Numbered from the stretch's first letter, positions 9,228-18,046 are shown. The stretch is 64,000 bases of DNA from Algihabitans albus (GCF_003572205.1 NZ_QXNY01000002.1:310001-374000), one strand, 5' to 3'. The notes: generated by a model not told the origin, from the letters alone. Numbers and translations are program-made.

Positions 9228-9454
9228 ACCGGATCGCGATCGGTCAGAACACGTCGCGGGCCCCGTTTCCTTTTGACGCCCTTTCCGACAGCGGCTCCTA
9301 TGGTCAGTCCAAGGGCCAGTCCGAGCCCCAGACCCGTCCCCATACGCCTAAAGCCGCACCGAAAGCCGACCCGAAGGTAAGGCCAAGGGCCAGTCCGACG
9401 CCGGTATAATGCGCGACGGGGTCCTTTGCCTTGGCGGGACCGGCTGTTCAACAT
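9224..9454 (-). pseudogene. Frameshifted small glycine-zipper protein
   Basis: The minus strand carries two glycine/alanine zipper segments in different frames. The first, about 9345-9420, reads DPVAHYTGVGLALGLTFGSA followed by FGAALGV. The second, 9224 to about 9343, reads MGTGLGLGLALGLTIGAAVG followed by a basic tail. Together they look like one small membrane protein broken by indels. AAGGAG directly precedes an ATG at 9454, but that frame gives an Arg-rich stretch, so a second shift near the start is also needed. The two zipper segments share a 15-base repeat. Either a decayed gene or sequencing errors. Confidence 0.45.
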
Positions 9455-9591
9455 CTCCTTGGATCGATGCGGACCGAGCGACAGGCGGAGATCGGGTTGC
9501 ATCGCAGAGCCTCCGTGTCGATAGTCCTACCCGCCTTCCGAATGGTAAAGTCGGAGGTGATCCCGTTTAACGAGAGGATAACGATTTAACC

Positions 9592-9978
9592 ATGCAGACC
9601 ACCCTGACGTCCTGGGCACCCCAGGTCCTGAGTATCACGCGTTGCGTTGCGGGCCTCATCTTCATGGCCCACGGCACTCAGAAGCTTCTCGGTTTCCCCG
9701 CGACCGAGCGCATGCCTGAAGCCTTCTCAATGTTATGGACGGCCGGCGTCATCGAACTGGTCTGCGGCGCACTGCTCGTCATCGGACTCCTGACTCGCCC
9801 AGCGGCTTTTCTGGCCTCGGGACTGATGGCCTCGGCCTACTGGATCGCGCACGCCCCGCGCGACGTCTTTCCGGCGAACAACGGCGGCGACGCGGCGATC
9901 CTCTACTGCTTCCTGTTCCTCTATCTCGTCTTCGCCGGCCCGGGTCCCTGGAGCATCGATGCCGCTCGGAAACGGTGA
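9592..9978 (+). CDS. DoxX-family membrane protein
   Basis: Integral inner-membrane protein of 128 residues with four hydrophobic segments. The DoxX signature is seen as RxxAGLIFMAHGTQKLLGFP near 18-38, followed by ELVCGALLVIGLLTRPAAFL and a final FLYLVFAGPGPWSID. DoxX proteins are linked to quinone or thiol redox chemistry, but the role of this orphan copy is unknown. The start follows a GAGAGGATAA stretch. It is a monocistronic gene between the decayed zipper gene and a DUF6434 gene. Confidence 0.85.
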   Translation: MQTTLTSWAPQVLSITRCVAGLIFMAHGTQKLLGFPATERMPEAFSMLWTAGVIELVCGALLVIGLLTRPAAFLASGLMASAYWIAHAPRDVFPANNGGDAAILYCFLFLYLVFAGPGPWSIDAARKR

Positions 9979-10095
9979 GTCGCTGTGCTTCGACCCAATC
10001 GCTTTCTTTGCTGCCAAACGATGCGCCTGCTTGTTCGCCGGCAGGTCGATTCTTGCTAGGGTTTCGAAGCCGGCAGATCATGGAAACCGAGTTCA

Positions 10096-10302
10096 ATGGA
10101 ATTCGACTGGCACAGAGATACGATCGTCCGTGAAACGCCAGTGACGGCGAATTATAGGAGCACGCAGAACGTGCGCCGATTCCTGAAGTCTCACTGTGGC
10201 GCGAGCTTCAAGTTCGACCGGTCTTTGATGCTCTGGACAAGAGACGGCACCGAAAAGACCATGGGCGACGTGGCCGACGAATGGACGAAACGGAATTCTT
10301 AG
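10096..10302 (+). CDS. Small DUF6434-like protein
   Basis: A 68-residue soluble protein beginning MEFDWHRDTI, with the pattern FDW...TxNYxxTQNVRRFxK...FKFDRSxMxW...KTMGDVxDEW that I recognise as the DUF6434 module, often found behind SAP domains. Here it stands alone, without a SAP domain. Function is unknown. There is no signal peptide. Its ATG lies 117 bases after the DoxX gene; no strong Shine-Dalgarno is visible. Confidence 0.65.
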   Translation: MEFDWHRDTIVRETPVTANYRSTQNVRRFLKSHCGASFKFDRSLMLWTRDGTEKTMGDVADEWTKRNS

Positions 10303-10393
10303 CTCAGCCGGATGCCAGCTCCGGCCAGATCTTCCTCCCGGCAAGACATACCGCTGCCGCTATCTTCCTGCTTCGATCGCCGAGTCCCGAGCC

Positions 10394-10927
10394 TTAGATC
10401 AGAACAGAAAGATCCGGCCATTCCATGCGGTAAGTCTCGACCGTATGCCCCATGAGGTCTTCCGGTCCGCGGTGGGCGACATGAGCGCCGAGGCGCAGGT
10501 AGAAGCGAACGGCTGCTTCGTTCGCCGCGAAAACCCGAAGATGGGCGCCGTAGTAGCCGTCCTGGCCGAGCCGTCTGGCGGCATCTCTCATCAGCCGCGC
10601 ACCGAGACCGCGCCCGCGGCTGTCCGCGGCGACATGCAGGTTGTCGATGTAGGCGCTGTCGGGCCTGTTCGCCTCTTGGCAGGCATAGATGAAACCGCCG
10701 AGCCGCGCGTCGGACTCGGCCAACAGCAACAGACCGCCTCGCCCCGGCGTGGGGGCCAGCCGTTCTTGCCATTTGGCGGCGAGGTCTTCGGCAAGGGCTC
10801 CGTCGAGATAGGCGTCGGGCAGCAGCCCGCGGTAGCTGTCCCGCCAGGAGGCCAGGTGCAGAGCGGCTACGGCTTCGCAGTCTGAGGGCGCGCCGTCGCG
10901 CAGCGCGACGAGGTCGATCTCCGTCAC
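10394..10927 (-). CDS. GNAT-family N-acetyltransferase
   Basis: Acetyl-CoA-dependent acyltransferase of 177 residues. The acetyl-CoA pyrophosphate-binding motif A is RGRGLG at 104-109 after IDNLHVAADS, and the C-terminal FYLRLGAHV is the usual motif B. Substrate unknown. Its start overlaps the stop of the upstream solute-binding protein gene by four bases (ATGA), so the two are co-transcribed. No functional link between them is obvious. Confidence 0.88.
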   Translation of the reverse strand: MTEIDLVALRDGAPSDCEAVAALHLASWRDSYRGLLPDAYLDGALAEDLAAKWQERLAPTPGRGGLLLLAESDARLGGFIYACQEANRPDSAYIDNLHVAADSRGRGLGARLMRDAARRLGQDGYYGAHLRVFAANEAAVRFYLRLGAHVAHRGPEDLMGHTVETYRMEWPDLSVLI

Positions 10928-12915
10928 CGCCGTGCGGGCTCCTCGATCCAGAGAGTTTCGGTTCGGTAGACCCCGAACTGCGCGCCTGGGTTCCAGTTGT
11001 AGATCGCCGTCTCGGGCAGATTGTGCAGACCCTCGCGCGCCACCACGGGCTGCGGAATCTGGGCCACAAGGCCGAAGGAAAAGACCTGCTCCGCATTGAT
11101 CTCAAGGATCCGCTGCCAGGCGGCCAGGCGTCCCGCCCTGTCGGGAGCGGTCTGCCAATCCTGGTAGAGCTCCATCAGCTCAAGCGCGACTGGCAGGTCG
11201 GGCGCCTCGCCCGACTGACCCTTCGTCTCGAAGTACTGACCCCACTTCGGCCATTGATAGCTGTGCTGCTGAACCGGCACGAATTCGTTGGGCGGAAGAT
11301 CCGCGGTCGGAATGCCGTTTTCCAGGCCGAAGGACATGGTCATCAGGGTGTCGCCGGCGAAGATCCGGTTGCGCAGCACTTCGCGCTGCAACGGCTTGAT
11401 GAACAGCTTGATGCCGAGTCCGGCCCAGGCCTCCTTCGCCAACTCGAGGATATCGGTTTCCTGAAGGTTCTCGCCGGCGGTCTCCACGACGATTTCCATC
11501 GGCCGCCCGTCGGGCAGCAGGCGAACGCCGCGGCTGTTGCGCTTGCCCAGCCCGACCTCGTCCAGCAGGGCGTTGGCTGCGGTGCTGTCGAACTGCGCCC
11601 AGGCCTGACGATGTGTCTCGTCATGCAGCGGGGAGGCGGGGAGCACGGCTTGGTTGCCCGTAAGCCCGAGACCGAAATAGATGACCTGATTGATCAGCTC
11701 CCGGTCGATGGCGAGCGAGAGCGCGCGGCGAACCCTGACATCCCGGAACAGGTCGCGCCAAACCGCATCCTTGGCGTTCAGGTTGGGGTAAAGCGCCAGT
11801 TCGGAGGGTCGCACGGTTTCCCAGAGCCGCACGTTGTAGCCGCCGCGTTCCTCACCTTCCTTGAGGAAGGTATAGTCCGAGAAGTTGAGGCCGCGCGATT
11901 GAAGGTCGGAATCCCCGGCGCCTGTCTTGATCGGCAATAGCGAGCCGCCGACCACGTCGAGCACGAAGTGATCCAGGTAGGGAAGCTGCAGCCCCTCCGG
12001 ATCGATCCGATGGAAGTAGGGGTTGCGCTCGGCCACGAAGCGCTGGCTCGGCGGCTTCGTGATCAGCCGCCAGGGTTGCAGCACCGGCAGGTCCGGATTG
12101 TCGAAGCCGTAGAGACTATCCATGCGGTTGTGCAGCTGCGCCCAGTTCCGCAGCCCCAGGTCCTCGGCCTTCGCCTGCAGGGCCGCCGGATCGCTGTGGG
12201 CTGGGTGGAACTGTTTCAGGTAGTGAGCCGGGGCATAGATGAAGAGCGGCCGCGCTCCGGCCAGCGCCGGCAGGAAGAAGGGGTTGGGCGCCGACCAGCT
12301 ATAGCGCACGGTGGTCTCGTCGAGCACCTCGAAGACCGGCGCTTCTCCGTTTACGAGCAGGGTGATCGGCGGGCCGGCGGGAAAGCGCTTGTCGTTGTTG
12401 GCCATATCCTCCCACCAGTAGCGAAAGTCCGCTGCCGTGAAGGGGTGGCCGTCGGACCACCTGTGGCCGGGTCGCAGATGCAACGTAAAGATGCGGCCCT
12501 CTTCGACCTCCACCTTTTGCAGCAGATCCGGGACCAGCTCGAAGGTCTCGTCGAAGCCGACCAGGCGGGCGTAGCCGTAGACGGTGAAGAGGCGGACGTC
12601 CTTGTTGCGCCCGACCAGCATCAGCAGTTTGCCGCCGGGTTGGCCCAGGGTCTTGCCGTCGAAGTCGGCCACCAGGGGCAGCTCCGGCAGGCGCTCGCCG
12701 ATGGGTGGCAGATCTCCGGCGGCCACCCGTTCGGCCAGCAGCGGCGGTTCGGCGAAGGTGCCGGGCAGCGGGGAATCGCTGCGCTCGAGCGTTTCGACCT
12801 CGGCCGCGGCCGCCGAAAAAACGGAGACCGTGACGAAAAGCAATGGAACGAGCAGGCTGCAGATCGGCAGGCATCGGAGGTGGGGCAAGCAGATCGTCAT
12901 CTCGGCTCCCAACAA
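10924..12915 (-). CDS. Extracellular solute-binding protein, family 5 (oligopeptide/oligosaccharide type)
   Basis: Periplasmic binding protein of an ABC importer. The 663-residue protein begins with a signal peptide (about residues 7-38, ending SAAAAEVE) and then has the family 5 fold, with HLRPGHRWSDGHPFTAADF near 147-165 and the later RRALSLAIDRELINQVIYFG near 395-415. This long form resembles the YejA or agrobacterial sugar-peptide binding group more than DppA. No permease or ATPase lies beside it. The only ABC partners in the window are about 50 kb away at the right edge, and no link is implied. Confidence 0.88.
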   Translation of the reverse strand: MLGAEMTICLPHLRCLPICSLLVPLLFVTVSVFSAAAAEVETLERSDSPLPGTFAEPPLLAERVAAGDLPPIGERLPELPLVADFDGKTLGQPGGKLLMLVGRNKDVRLFTVYGYARLVGFDETFELVPDLLQKVEVEEGRIFTLHLRPGHRWSDGHPFTAADFRYWWEDMANNDKRFPAGPPITLLVNGEAPVFEVLDETTVRYSWSAPNPFFLPALAGARPLFIYAPAHYLKQFHPAHSDPAALQAKAEDLGLRNWAQLHNRMDSLYGFDNPDLPVLQPWRLITKPPSQRFVAERNPYFHRIDPEGLQLPYLDHFVLDVVGGSLLPIKTGAGDSDLQSRGLNFSDYTFLKEGEERGGYNVRLWETVRPSELALYPNLNAKDAVWRDLFRDVRVRRALSLAIDRELINQVIYFGLGLTGNQAVLPASPLHDETHRQAWAQFDSTAANALLDEVGLGKRNSRGVRLLPDGRPMEIVVETAGENLQETDILELAKEAWAGLGIKLFIKPLQREVLRNRIFAGDTLMTMSFGLENGIPTADLPPNEFVPVQQHSYQWPKWGQYFETKGQSGEAPDLPVALELMELYQDWQTAPDRAGRLAAWQRILEINAEQVFSFGLVAQIPQPVVAREGLHNLPETAIYNWNPGAQFGVYRTETLWIEEPARR

Positions 12916-12969
12916 GATCCGCTCCGGAGGAGCGGGTGGACAGGCGGCATCAGGCCGTGTTGCGCCCCC

Positions 12970-13836
12970 TTACGCGAGGGGCTTGAGGCGGACGTAGGTC
13001 ATCCCCGAGGGGGGATTATAGCGCGTGATGCAAGTCACGTCTGGCAAGACCACGAGCTTCTCGATCCGTGAGGCTACGTCCAGTGTATGTTTTGTTTCAA
13101 ATCGATAGCGGTAGACCTTACCGCGACGTCTCCAGACGAGGTCCTCGCCGTCGGCGAGATCCGGATCCAATGCCATGGCCAAGGTCGGGATCGGGGGGCC
13201 GCCCGTGGCATAAAGGTTTTCGGCCGGAAAGTTGTCGTCGAGCAGAACGTGACGGAACCCGCGCGCCTGCGCCTCGGCCAGTCGGCGGCAGTGGTCCGTA
13301 TGGTCGTCGAACCAAGCGAGCGATCTCGCCGGATCGATCGTCGGGAGTTCGGCGCCGATCCAGTCGCCCTCATGGAACATGACGCCCTCGGCGCGGTGGC
13401 GCAGTTGGCTGTGGTCGATATCGCAGGACAGAATCTCGGCCTCGGGCAGTGCCTGCCGAAGCAGCCAGGCCGAATGGCCTTGAAAGCTGCCGCTCTCCAG
13501 CACGAAGCGGGGCGCCAGAGCGCGCGCCACCAAGTAGAAGCAGAGCGAATCGTTGAACTGCATACCCCCCTTGTTGCTGGTCAGCGGCCGTTCGTCGTAG
13601 AGGCTTTGGAAGTCCCCGACGGCAGCCCGCAGCGGTTCCGCGACCGCTTCGACCTCGAGATCCCGGATGGCGGCGATTGCGGGGGCCAGGGCTTCCGCGA
13701 GATGGCCCGCCAGCTTCGCCCGAAGCTTCGGCGTGCAGAGGTCGGTCCGATCCTCCCGCCCGGTCCGGGGACGGTCTTCGCGTGGGCGTGGGTCGGGCTC
13801 TGCCGACGTGATATGAATACGGGAATCGCTAGGCAT
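12970..13836 (-). CDS. Class I SAM-methyltransferase-fold protein of unknown substrate
   Basis: A 288-residue soluble protein. A Rossmann-type start is visible as FVLESGSFQGHSAWLLRQAL at about 109-128, followed by EILSCDIDHSQLRHRA (acidic end of strand 2) and RHVLLDDNFPAENL near 193-206. This fits class I methyltransferases and the related CmcI-like group, which often modify sugars. The N-terminal about 30 residues are charged and low in complexity. It is separated from the solute-binding gene by 54 bases and divergent from the bluB pair. Confidence 0.6.
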   Translation of the reverse strand: MPSDSRIHITSAEPDPRPREDRPRTGREDRTDLCTPKLRAKLAGHLAEALAPAIAAIRDLEVEAVAEPLRAAVGDFQSLYDERPLTSNKGGMQFNDSLCFYLVARALAPRFVLESGSFQGHSAWLLRQALPEAEILSCDIDHSQLRHRAEGVMFHEGDWIGAELPTIDPARSLAWFDDHTDHCRRLAEAQARGFRHVLLDDNFPAENLYATGGPPIPTLAMALDPDLADGEDLVWRRRGKVYRYRFETKHTLDVASRIEKLVVLPDVTCITRYNPPSGMTYVRLKPLA

Positions 13837-13938
13837 CTGTCATGTGATCCTAAGTGAAGCTTTATCAAGCAGATAGGGGGCTGCTCGGCGATCACCTGTG
13901 ACCTAAGTCGCTAGAGTGCAAGCGGGAGCAAGAGACCG

Positions 13939-14127
13939 ATGAAGGACGATGGCAGGGGAGCTCAAGCGAGCGGTGAGACGGGCGACGGCGATGACGGCAC
14001 CCCGGCCCAGTTCGGGCGGCCAAAACCTGTCTCTCGGGCCCGCCGCCGTCGCGACCGCCTGATGCTTTTGGGGGGCGTGACCCTGGGTTTGGCGTTTTTC
14101 GCCCTTCTCACGTCCATCGGTCGGTAG
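13939..14127 (+). CDS. Small single-pass membrane protein upstream of bluB
   Basis: A 62-residue ORF with a polar N-terminal half rich in G and D, a basic cluster (SRARRRRDR, about 32-40) and one hydrophobic helix LMLLGGVTLGLAFFALLTSI at about 41-60. By the positive-inside rule the N-terminus should be cytoplasmic. GGGAG lies upstream of the ATG. It ends 21 bases before bluB, suggesting one transcript. I do not recognise a family. It could be a genuine small membrane protein or a chance ORF; the clean helix next to a basic cluster favours the former. Confidence 0.5.
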   Translation: MKDDGRGAQASGETGDGDDGTPAQFGRPKPVSRARRRRDRLMLLGGVTLGLAFFALLTSIGR

Positions 14128-14148
14128 AAGCGGACCCAAAGGCGTCCC

Positions 14149-14805
14149 GTGTCAGCGAAATCGGATCGTTCCAGCTTCGAGATGCCCTTCGGTCCCGACG
14201 ACGCGGAGGCGCTTCGGCGCATCCTGATCTGGCGGCGCGACGTGCGTCATTTCTCGCGGGACCCGGTCGAGGAGCCCGTTCTCGATCGCTTGCGCCAGGC
14301 GATGGACTCTGCGCCCTCGGTCGGTAACGCCAGGCCTTGGCGCGTGATCCGCGTGGAGGATGCCGCACTGCGCGCGGCTGTCCGCAGCGAATTCGCCCGC
14401 TGCAATGCCGAGGCGGCCGAAGCTTACGACGAGGCCCGCAGGGCCGCCTATGCAAGTCTGAAGCTGGCCGGGCTCGAGGCGGCGCCGATCCAGCTTGCGG
14501 TCTTTACCGACATCGACCCGCCGGAGGGTCACGGTCTGGGGCGGCGGACGATCCCTCAGACGCTTCGGCAGTCCACCGCCATGGCGGTGCACACCCTCTG
14601 GCTCGCGGCGCGGGCGGAGAACATCGGCCTGGGCATGGTCTCGATCCTCGATCCGCAGGAGATGGAAAGACTGTTCGAGGCACCGCCGCACTGGGAATTC
14701 GCCGCCTACCTTTGCATCGGTTACGCCGCCTTCGACGACGATACGCCTTTGTTGCAGCGCGTGGGCTGGCAATCCTCCAAGCCTTCAAGCTGGCAGAGGC
14801 GTTGA
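14149..14805 (+). CDS. bluB: 5,6-dimethylbenzimidazole synthase
   Basis: Flavin-destroying enzyme of the nitroreductase fold that converts reduced FMN into the lower ligand of cobalamin. The 218-residue protein shows the BluB features RRDVRHFSRDPV near 24-35, a SAPSVGNARPWR stretch near 51-62 (FMN site) and the helix QSTAMAVHTLWLAARAENIG near 141-160, followed by GMVSILDP. I use the GTG at 14149; an ATG at 14182 is an alternative. No other cobalamin gene and no cobalamin riboswitch is visible nearby, so it would act on imported or separately made corrinoid. Confidence 0.9.
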   Translation: MSAKSDRSSFEMPFGPDDAEALRRILIWRRDVRHFSRDPVEEPVLDRLRQAMDSAPSVGNARPWRVIRVEDAALRAAVRSEFARCNAEAAEAYDEARRAAYASLKLAGLEAAPIQLAVFTDIDPPEGHGLGRRTIPQTLRQSTAMAVHTLWLAARAENIGLGMVSILDPQEMERLFEAPPHWEFAAYLCIGYAAFDDDTPLLQRVGWQSSKPSSWQRR

Positions 14806-14965
14806 GAGATTCGAACCGCTGCCGATTTTCCGAGGCGGCGGCGCTGCAGCTTCGCGACGCGCCGTTCCTTGCGACGACGCAAAGTGGGTGCAGTTGCCCG
14901 AGCCGTCACCATATTGATCGGACGATATCGCCGTTGAGACTCATTGCCGAACGAGGAGGTCCGAG

Positions 14966-16144
14966 ATGAAGATGACAGGGAGCCTTTTTGGTACTGCGGC
15001 CGCGATTGCGCTTTCAGCCCCGATCCTGGCCGCGACCGCACAGGCGACGGTGGTGGTTTCCGAAGGGGAGGTGCCGCAGATTGATGATCTTCGCACCTCG
15101 ACCGTGGTGTCCGACTTGGAGCATCCGTGGGGTATGGCCTGGCTGCCGGACGGGACGATTCTCGTCACCGAACGGCCGGGCCGGCTGCGCATGATCCGTG
15201 ACGGTGCCTTGGTGGAAGCGGAAATCTCCGGCGTTCCCGAGGTCTTCGCAGAAGGGCAGGGCGGTTTGCTCGACGTCGCCGTGCACCCCGATTTCTCGGA
15301 GAACCGTCTGATCTATCTGACCTATGCGCAGGGAACGCCGGACGACAACCGCACCCTGATCGCCCGGGCCGTGCTGGACGACGAGGCGCTGCTCGACCTC
15401 GAAGTCATCTTCGAAGTGGAGGAGCAAAAGCCCGACACGCAGCATTTCGGCGCACGGCTGCTCTGGCTGCCGGACGGCACACTGCTCGCCAGCATCGGCG
15501 ACGGCGGCAATCCGCCGGTCGAGATCGAAGGCGAACTGATCCGACTGCGGGCGCAGGAGGTTTCCAGCGCGTTCGGCAAGATCCTTCGCCTCAACGACGA
15601 CGGGTCGGCTCCCGAAGACAATCCCTTCCTCGACGGCGAGGGCGTTGCCCCCTTCGTCTGGAGCTATGGCCATCGCAACGTCCAGGGCATGGCGATCGAC
15701 CCTGAAACCGGTGCCGTCTGGGTCAACGAACACGGCGCGCTGGCCGGGGACGAGCTCAACAGCATCGTGCGCGGCGCAAACTACGGCTGGCCGGCGGCGA
15801 CCTATAGTAAGGACTACGCCGGCGCGACGGAAATCTCTCCCCACACCAGCCTTCCCGATATGGCCGATCCGGTGCTTGTCTGGATGGACACGCAGGCGCC
15901 CTCCGGCCTCGTCGTCTACAGCGGCGATGTCTTTCCGGACTGGCAGGGCCACCTTCTCTCCGGCAGCCTCGCCGTCGGGGAGATCCGTAAGATCAGCCTC
16001 GATGACACCAATGCCGTGCGCGAAGAAATGTCGATCCCGATCGGTGCGCGGGTCCGCGATGTCCGCCAAGGCCCCGACGGCCATCTCTACGTCCTGACCG
16101 ACGAGGAGGAGGGCGCATTGCTACGCATCGAGCCGGCGAGCTGA
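14966..16144 (+). CDS. PQQ-dependent sugar dehydrogenase (soluble aldose/sorbosone dehydrogenase family)
   Basis: Periplasmic six-bladed beta-propeller enzyme of the GDH/sorbosone group, which oxidises aldoses with PQQ. The 392-residue protein has a signal peptide (about 1-27) and the recurring motifs LEHPWGMAWLPDGTILVTER, GQGGLLDVAVHPDF, WSYGHRNVQGMAIDPETG and VNEHGALAGDELN. Here HRN and the GD pair match the conserved catalytic and metal-site areas. It is similar in length to YliI-type proteins. GAGGAGG lies upstream of the ATG. It stands alone, 160 bases after bluB. Confidence 0.88.
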   Translation: MKMTGSLFGTAAAIALSAPILAATAQATVVVSEGEVPQIDDLRTSTVVSDLEHPWGMAWLPDGTILVTERPGRLRMIRDGALVEAEISGVPEVFAEGQGGLLDVAVHPDFSENRLIYLTYAQGTPDDNRTLIARAVLDDEALLDLEVIFEVEEQKPDTQHFGARLLWLPDGTLLASIGDGGNPPVEIEGELIRLRAQEVSSAFGKILRLNDDGSAPEDNPFLDGEGVAPFVWSYGHRNVQGMAIDPETGAVWVNEHGALAGDELNSIVRGANYGWPAATYSKDYAGATEISPHTSLPDMADPVLVWMDTQAPSGLVVYSGDVFPDWQGHLLSGSLAVGEIRKISLDDTNAVREEMSIPIGARVRDVRQGPDGHLYVLTDEEEGALLRIEPAS

Positions 16145-16261
16145 GGCTCGAAGAAACTAGAAGTCGCAGCGAGATTGGCTGTAGCACAGCTTCGGTGGTG
16201 ACGGTCGAACGGAGATCGTCAGAAACCGTCTGTTTCCGCGAAGGTGAAGACGCGACCTGTT

Positions 16262-17563
16262 CTAGGTCTTTAGTGACGTCCGCAAGCGCCGCAGCGTGGC
16301 GGCGCGTGTCTTGTCGTCGCCCGCCTTGCTCAGCGCCCCGCGCAGATCGAGCAGGAACTGGGCATAGTCGTTGTGCCAGTCGGTTCGTCCAACGACCTTC
16401 GGAGGAAGGCGGTGTGGACCCGGTCGTTTGCGCGGTCCCCGGTCGCCGAGAAGATCGCCGGCGTCGTCCAACTGAGGCAGGTAGATACGTCGCCGCGACA
16501 GGCCGTTGTCGACCAGGAGCTCTCGAAGCGCGGCGCGCGCTCCGTCTTCGCCATGGGTGAGGAACAGCCCCCTGCGCAACGGCAGTCGACGCTTGGCCCA
16601 GGCTACGAGTTCACCTTGGTCCGCATGTCCCGAATAAACGTCGATCTTCCGGATATCGGCACGTACGGCCACTCCCTCACCATGGATTCTGACCGTCCCT
16701 TTCCCTTGTAGGAGCAAGTTGCCCAGGGTTCCCGGCGCCTGATATCCGGTGAAAAGCAGGGTCGAATCGCGTCGCCAGAGATGGCGTTTGAGATGATGGC
16801 GGATGCGTCCGGCATCGCACATCCCGCTTGCGGCCATGATGATGGTGCCGGAATTGAAACGGGCGATCGCCTTGCTTTCCTCAACGGTCGCGGTGAAGCG
16901 GATGTTGCGGCTCTGGAAGGGATTGCCGTCGTCCGGCACGTCCTCCAGGTCCCTCAGATGCGCCGTAAAGACGTTCGTGGCACGGATCGCTAGAGGCGAG
17001 TCCAGAAAGATCGGCACCTCCGGAACCTTGCCCTTGCGCATAAGCGCCGAAAGGTCCAGCAGCAGCTCCTGAGTCCTTTCGATGGCAAAAGACGGGATCA
17101 GCAGATTGCCGCCGCGCCGGAGCGCTGAATTGACCTCTTCGGCCAGGACCTTGCGGCGCTGCTGTACGGTCACCTGCGGTCGCGCCCGGTCGCCGTAGGT
17201 GGCTTCGCAGAACACGTAATCCAGGTTCTCGGGGGCTTCGGGCTGCGGGAGAAACAGCTTGTGGTCAGGTCCGATGTCGCCGGAAAACAGCAGGCGCAGC
17301 AGGCGTTGTTCGCGGTTGCCGGTTGAAATCTCCAGTTCGATCGAGGCCGATCCGAGGATATGTCCCGCATTCCAGTAGCGCGCCCGCACGCCCCCGCCGA
17401 CATCTTCCCACTGATCGTAATCGACGGTGCGGATCTGCGTGAGGCAAGTCTCGGCATCGCCGCGGCCGTAGATGGGTGTCACGGAGGGACGCCCCCGCTG
17501 GGCATTTCGGCGATTGAGACGCGCGACCTCGGTCTCCTGGATATGGCCGCTGTCGGGCAACAT
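16262..17563 (-). pseudogene. Beta-CASP metallo-beta-lactamase nuclease, N-terminally truncated
   Basis: The 433-codon ORF matches the C-terminal three quarters of an RNA-processing beta-CASP MBL protein. Visible motifs are LPDSGHIQE right at the start, NAGHILGSA (66-73, motif 3 His), LFSGDIG (motif 4 Asp96), the beta-CASP segment with IPSFAIERTQELL, and the late SGHADQGEL motif. Family members normally have about 110 residues before LPDSGHIQE, carrying HxHxDH. That part is absent. In-frame codons reach only about 16 codons further back, to a TGA within 17603-17620. Without HxHxDH the metal site is incomplete, so the product should be inactive. Confidence 0.8.
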
Positions 17564-17938
17564 GTACGTCAGCAGAGTTCGAGGTGAAGAGTTCTCACCG
17601 AAGGCCTTTCAAAGCCAGCTCCCCGAACCGTTGCGCGGAATCACCAAGTTCCACAAACGGGTGCGGAAGAGCGGCGTTGAGTGGTTCAAAGAGCACTGGA
17701 ATTCCCCCCGCATCGAGGCATCCGACCACAAAGACGCAATTGCGAAACTTCATGATTTGTTCTCTCAGCTTCGCCCGGCGCTGCTGGAGATCCGCAGCGA
17801 CGATCTTACGATCAGTGCTGTGCTGGTGTCCTACTGCCGACCGAGACAGTGAAGCTCTTCGCGGACGTCGGCGCGTCGCTTGATATCGACCAGTACTACC
17901 ATGTCGACGACGATGAGACAGGGACACATCCGACTTGA
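17562..17938 (+). pseudogene. Frameshifted ORF, possibly DUF4279-like
   Basis: A plus-strand frame from the ATG at 17562 carries a plausible protein (EHWNSPRIEASDHKDAIAKL, then LHDLFSQLRPALLEIRSDDL) up to a TGA at 17850. A second frame, joined around 17815-17835, continues as LLPTETVKLFADVGASLDID and QYYHVDDDE to a TGA at 17936. The two parts read as one protein whose ending (LSPE..LFADLGASLDID) resembles DUF4279 proteins from memory. It abuts the broken end of the beta-CASP gene. Family assignment is tentative; the frameshift reading is firmer. Confidence 0.35.
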
Positions 17939-17992
17939 TGGCCGCGGCGGATCGGCTGGGCGAACTGCGCGACAGCTAAGCGCGGCCAGTTC

Positions 17993-18046
17993 GCACACCG
18001 CCAGGGTGCGCACCTCGATGCTCTCGCGCGGAGGCGCGTCGGCAAG
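17993..18046 (-). pseudogene. Relic of a CmcJ/NvfI-family oxygenase C-terminus
   Basis: Read on the minus strand, this stretch encodes LADAPPRESIEVRTLAVCE, almost the same as the C-terminal DAPPRESIEVRTLVVFD of the intact oxygenase at 21958-22830. A 25-base segment (18006-18030) is an exact inverted match to 22787-22811. No stop follows where the intact gene ends, and no upstream domain is recognisable. It is a short decayed fragment in opposite orientation to the intact copy. Confidence 0.55.

Noticed and set aside
13857-14148. Cobalamin riboswitch before bluB
   Set aside because: The space upstream is mostly occupied by the small ORF, and no B12-box-like stretch was seen.
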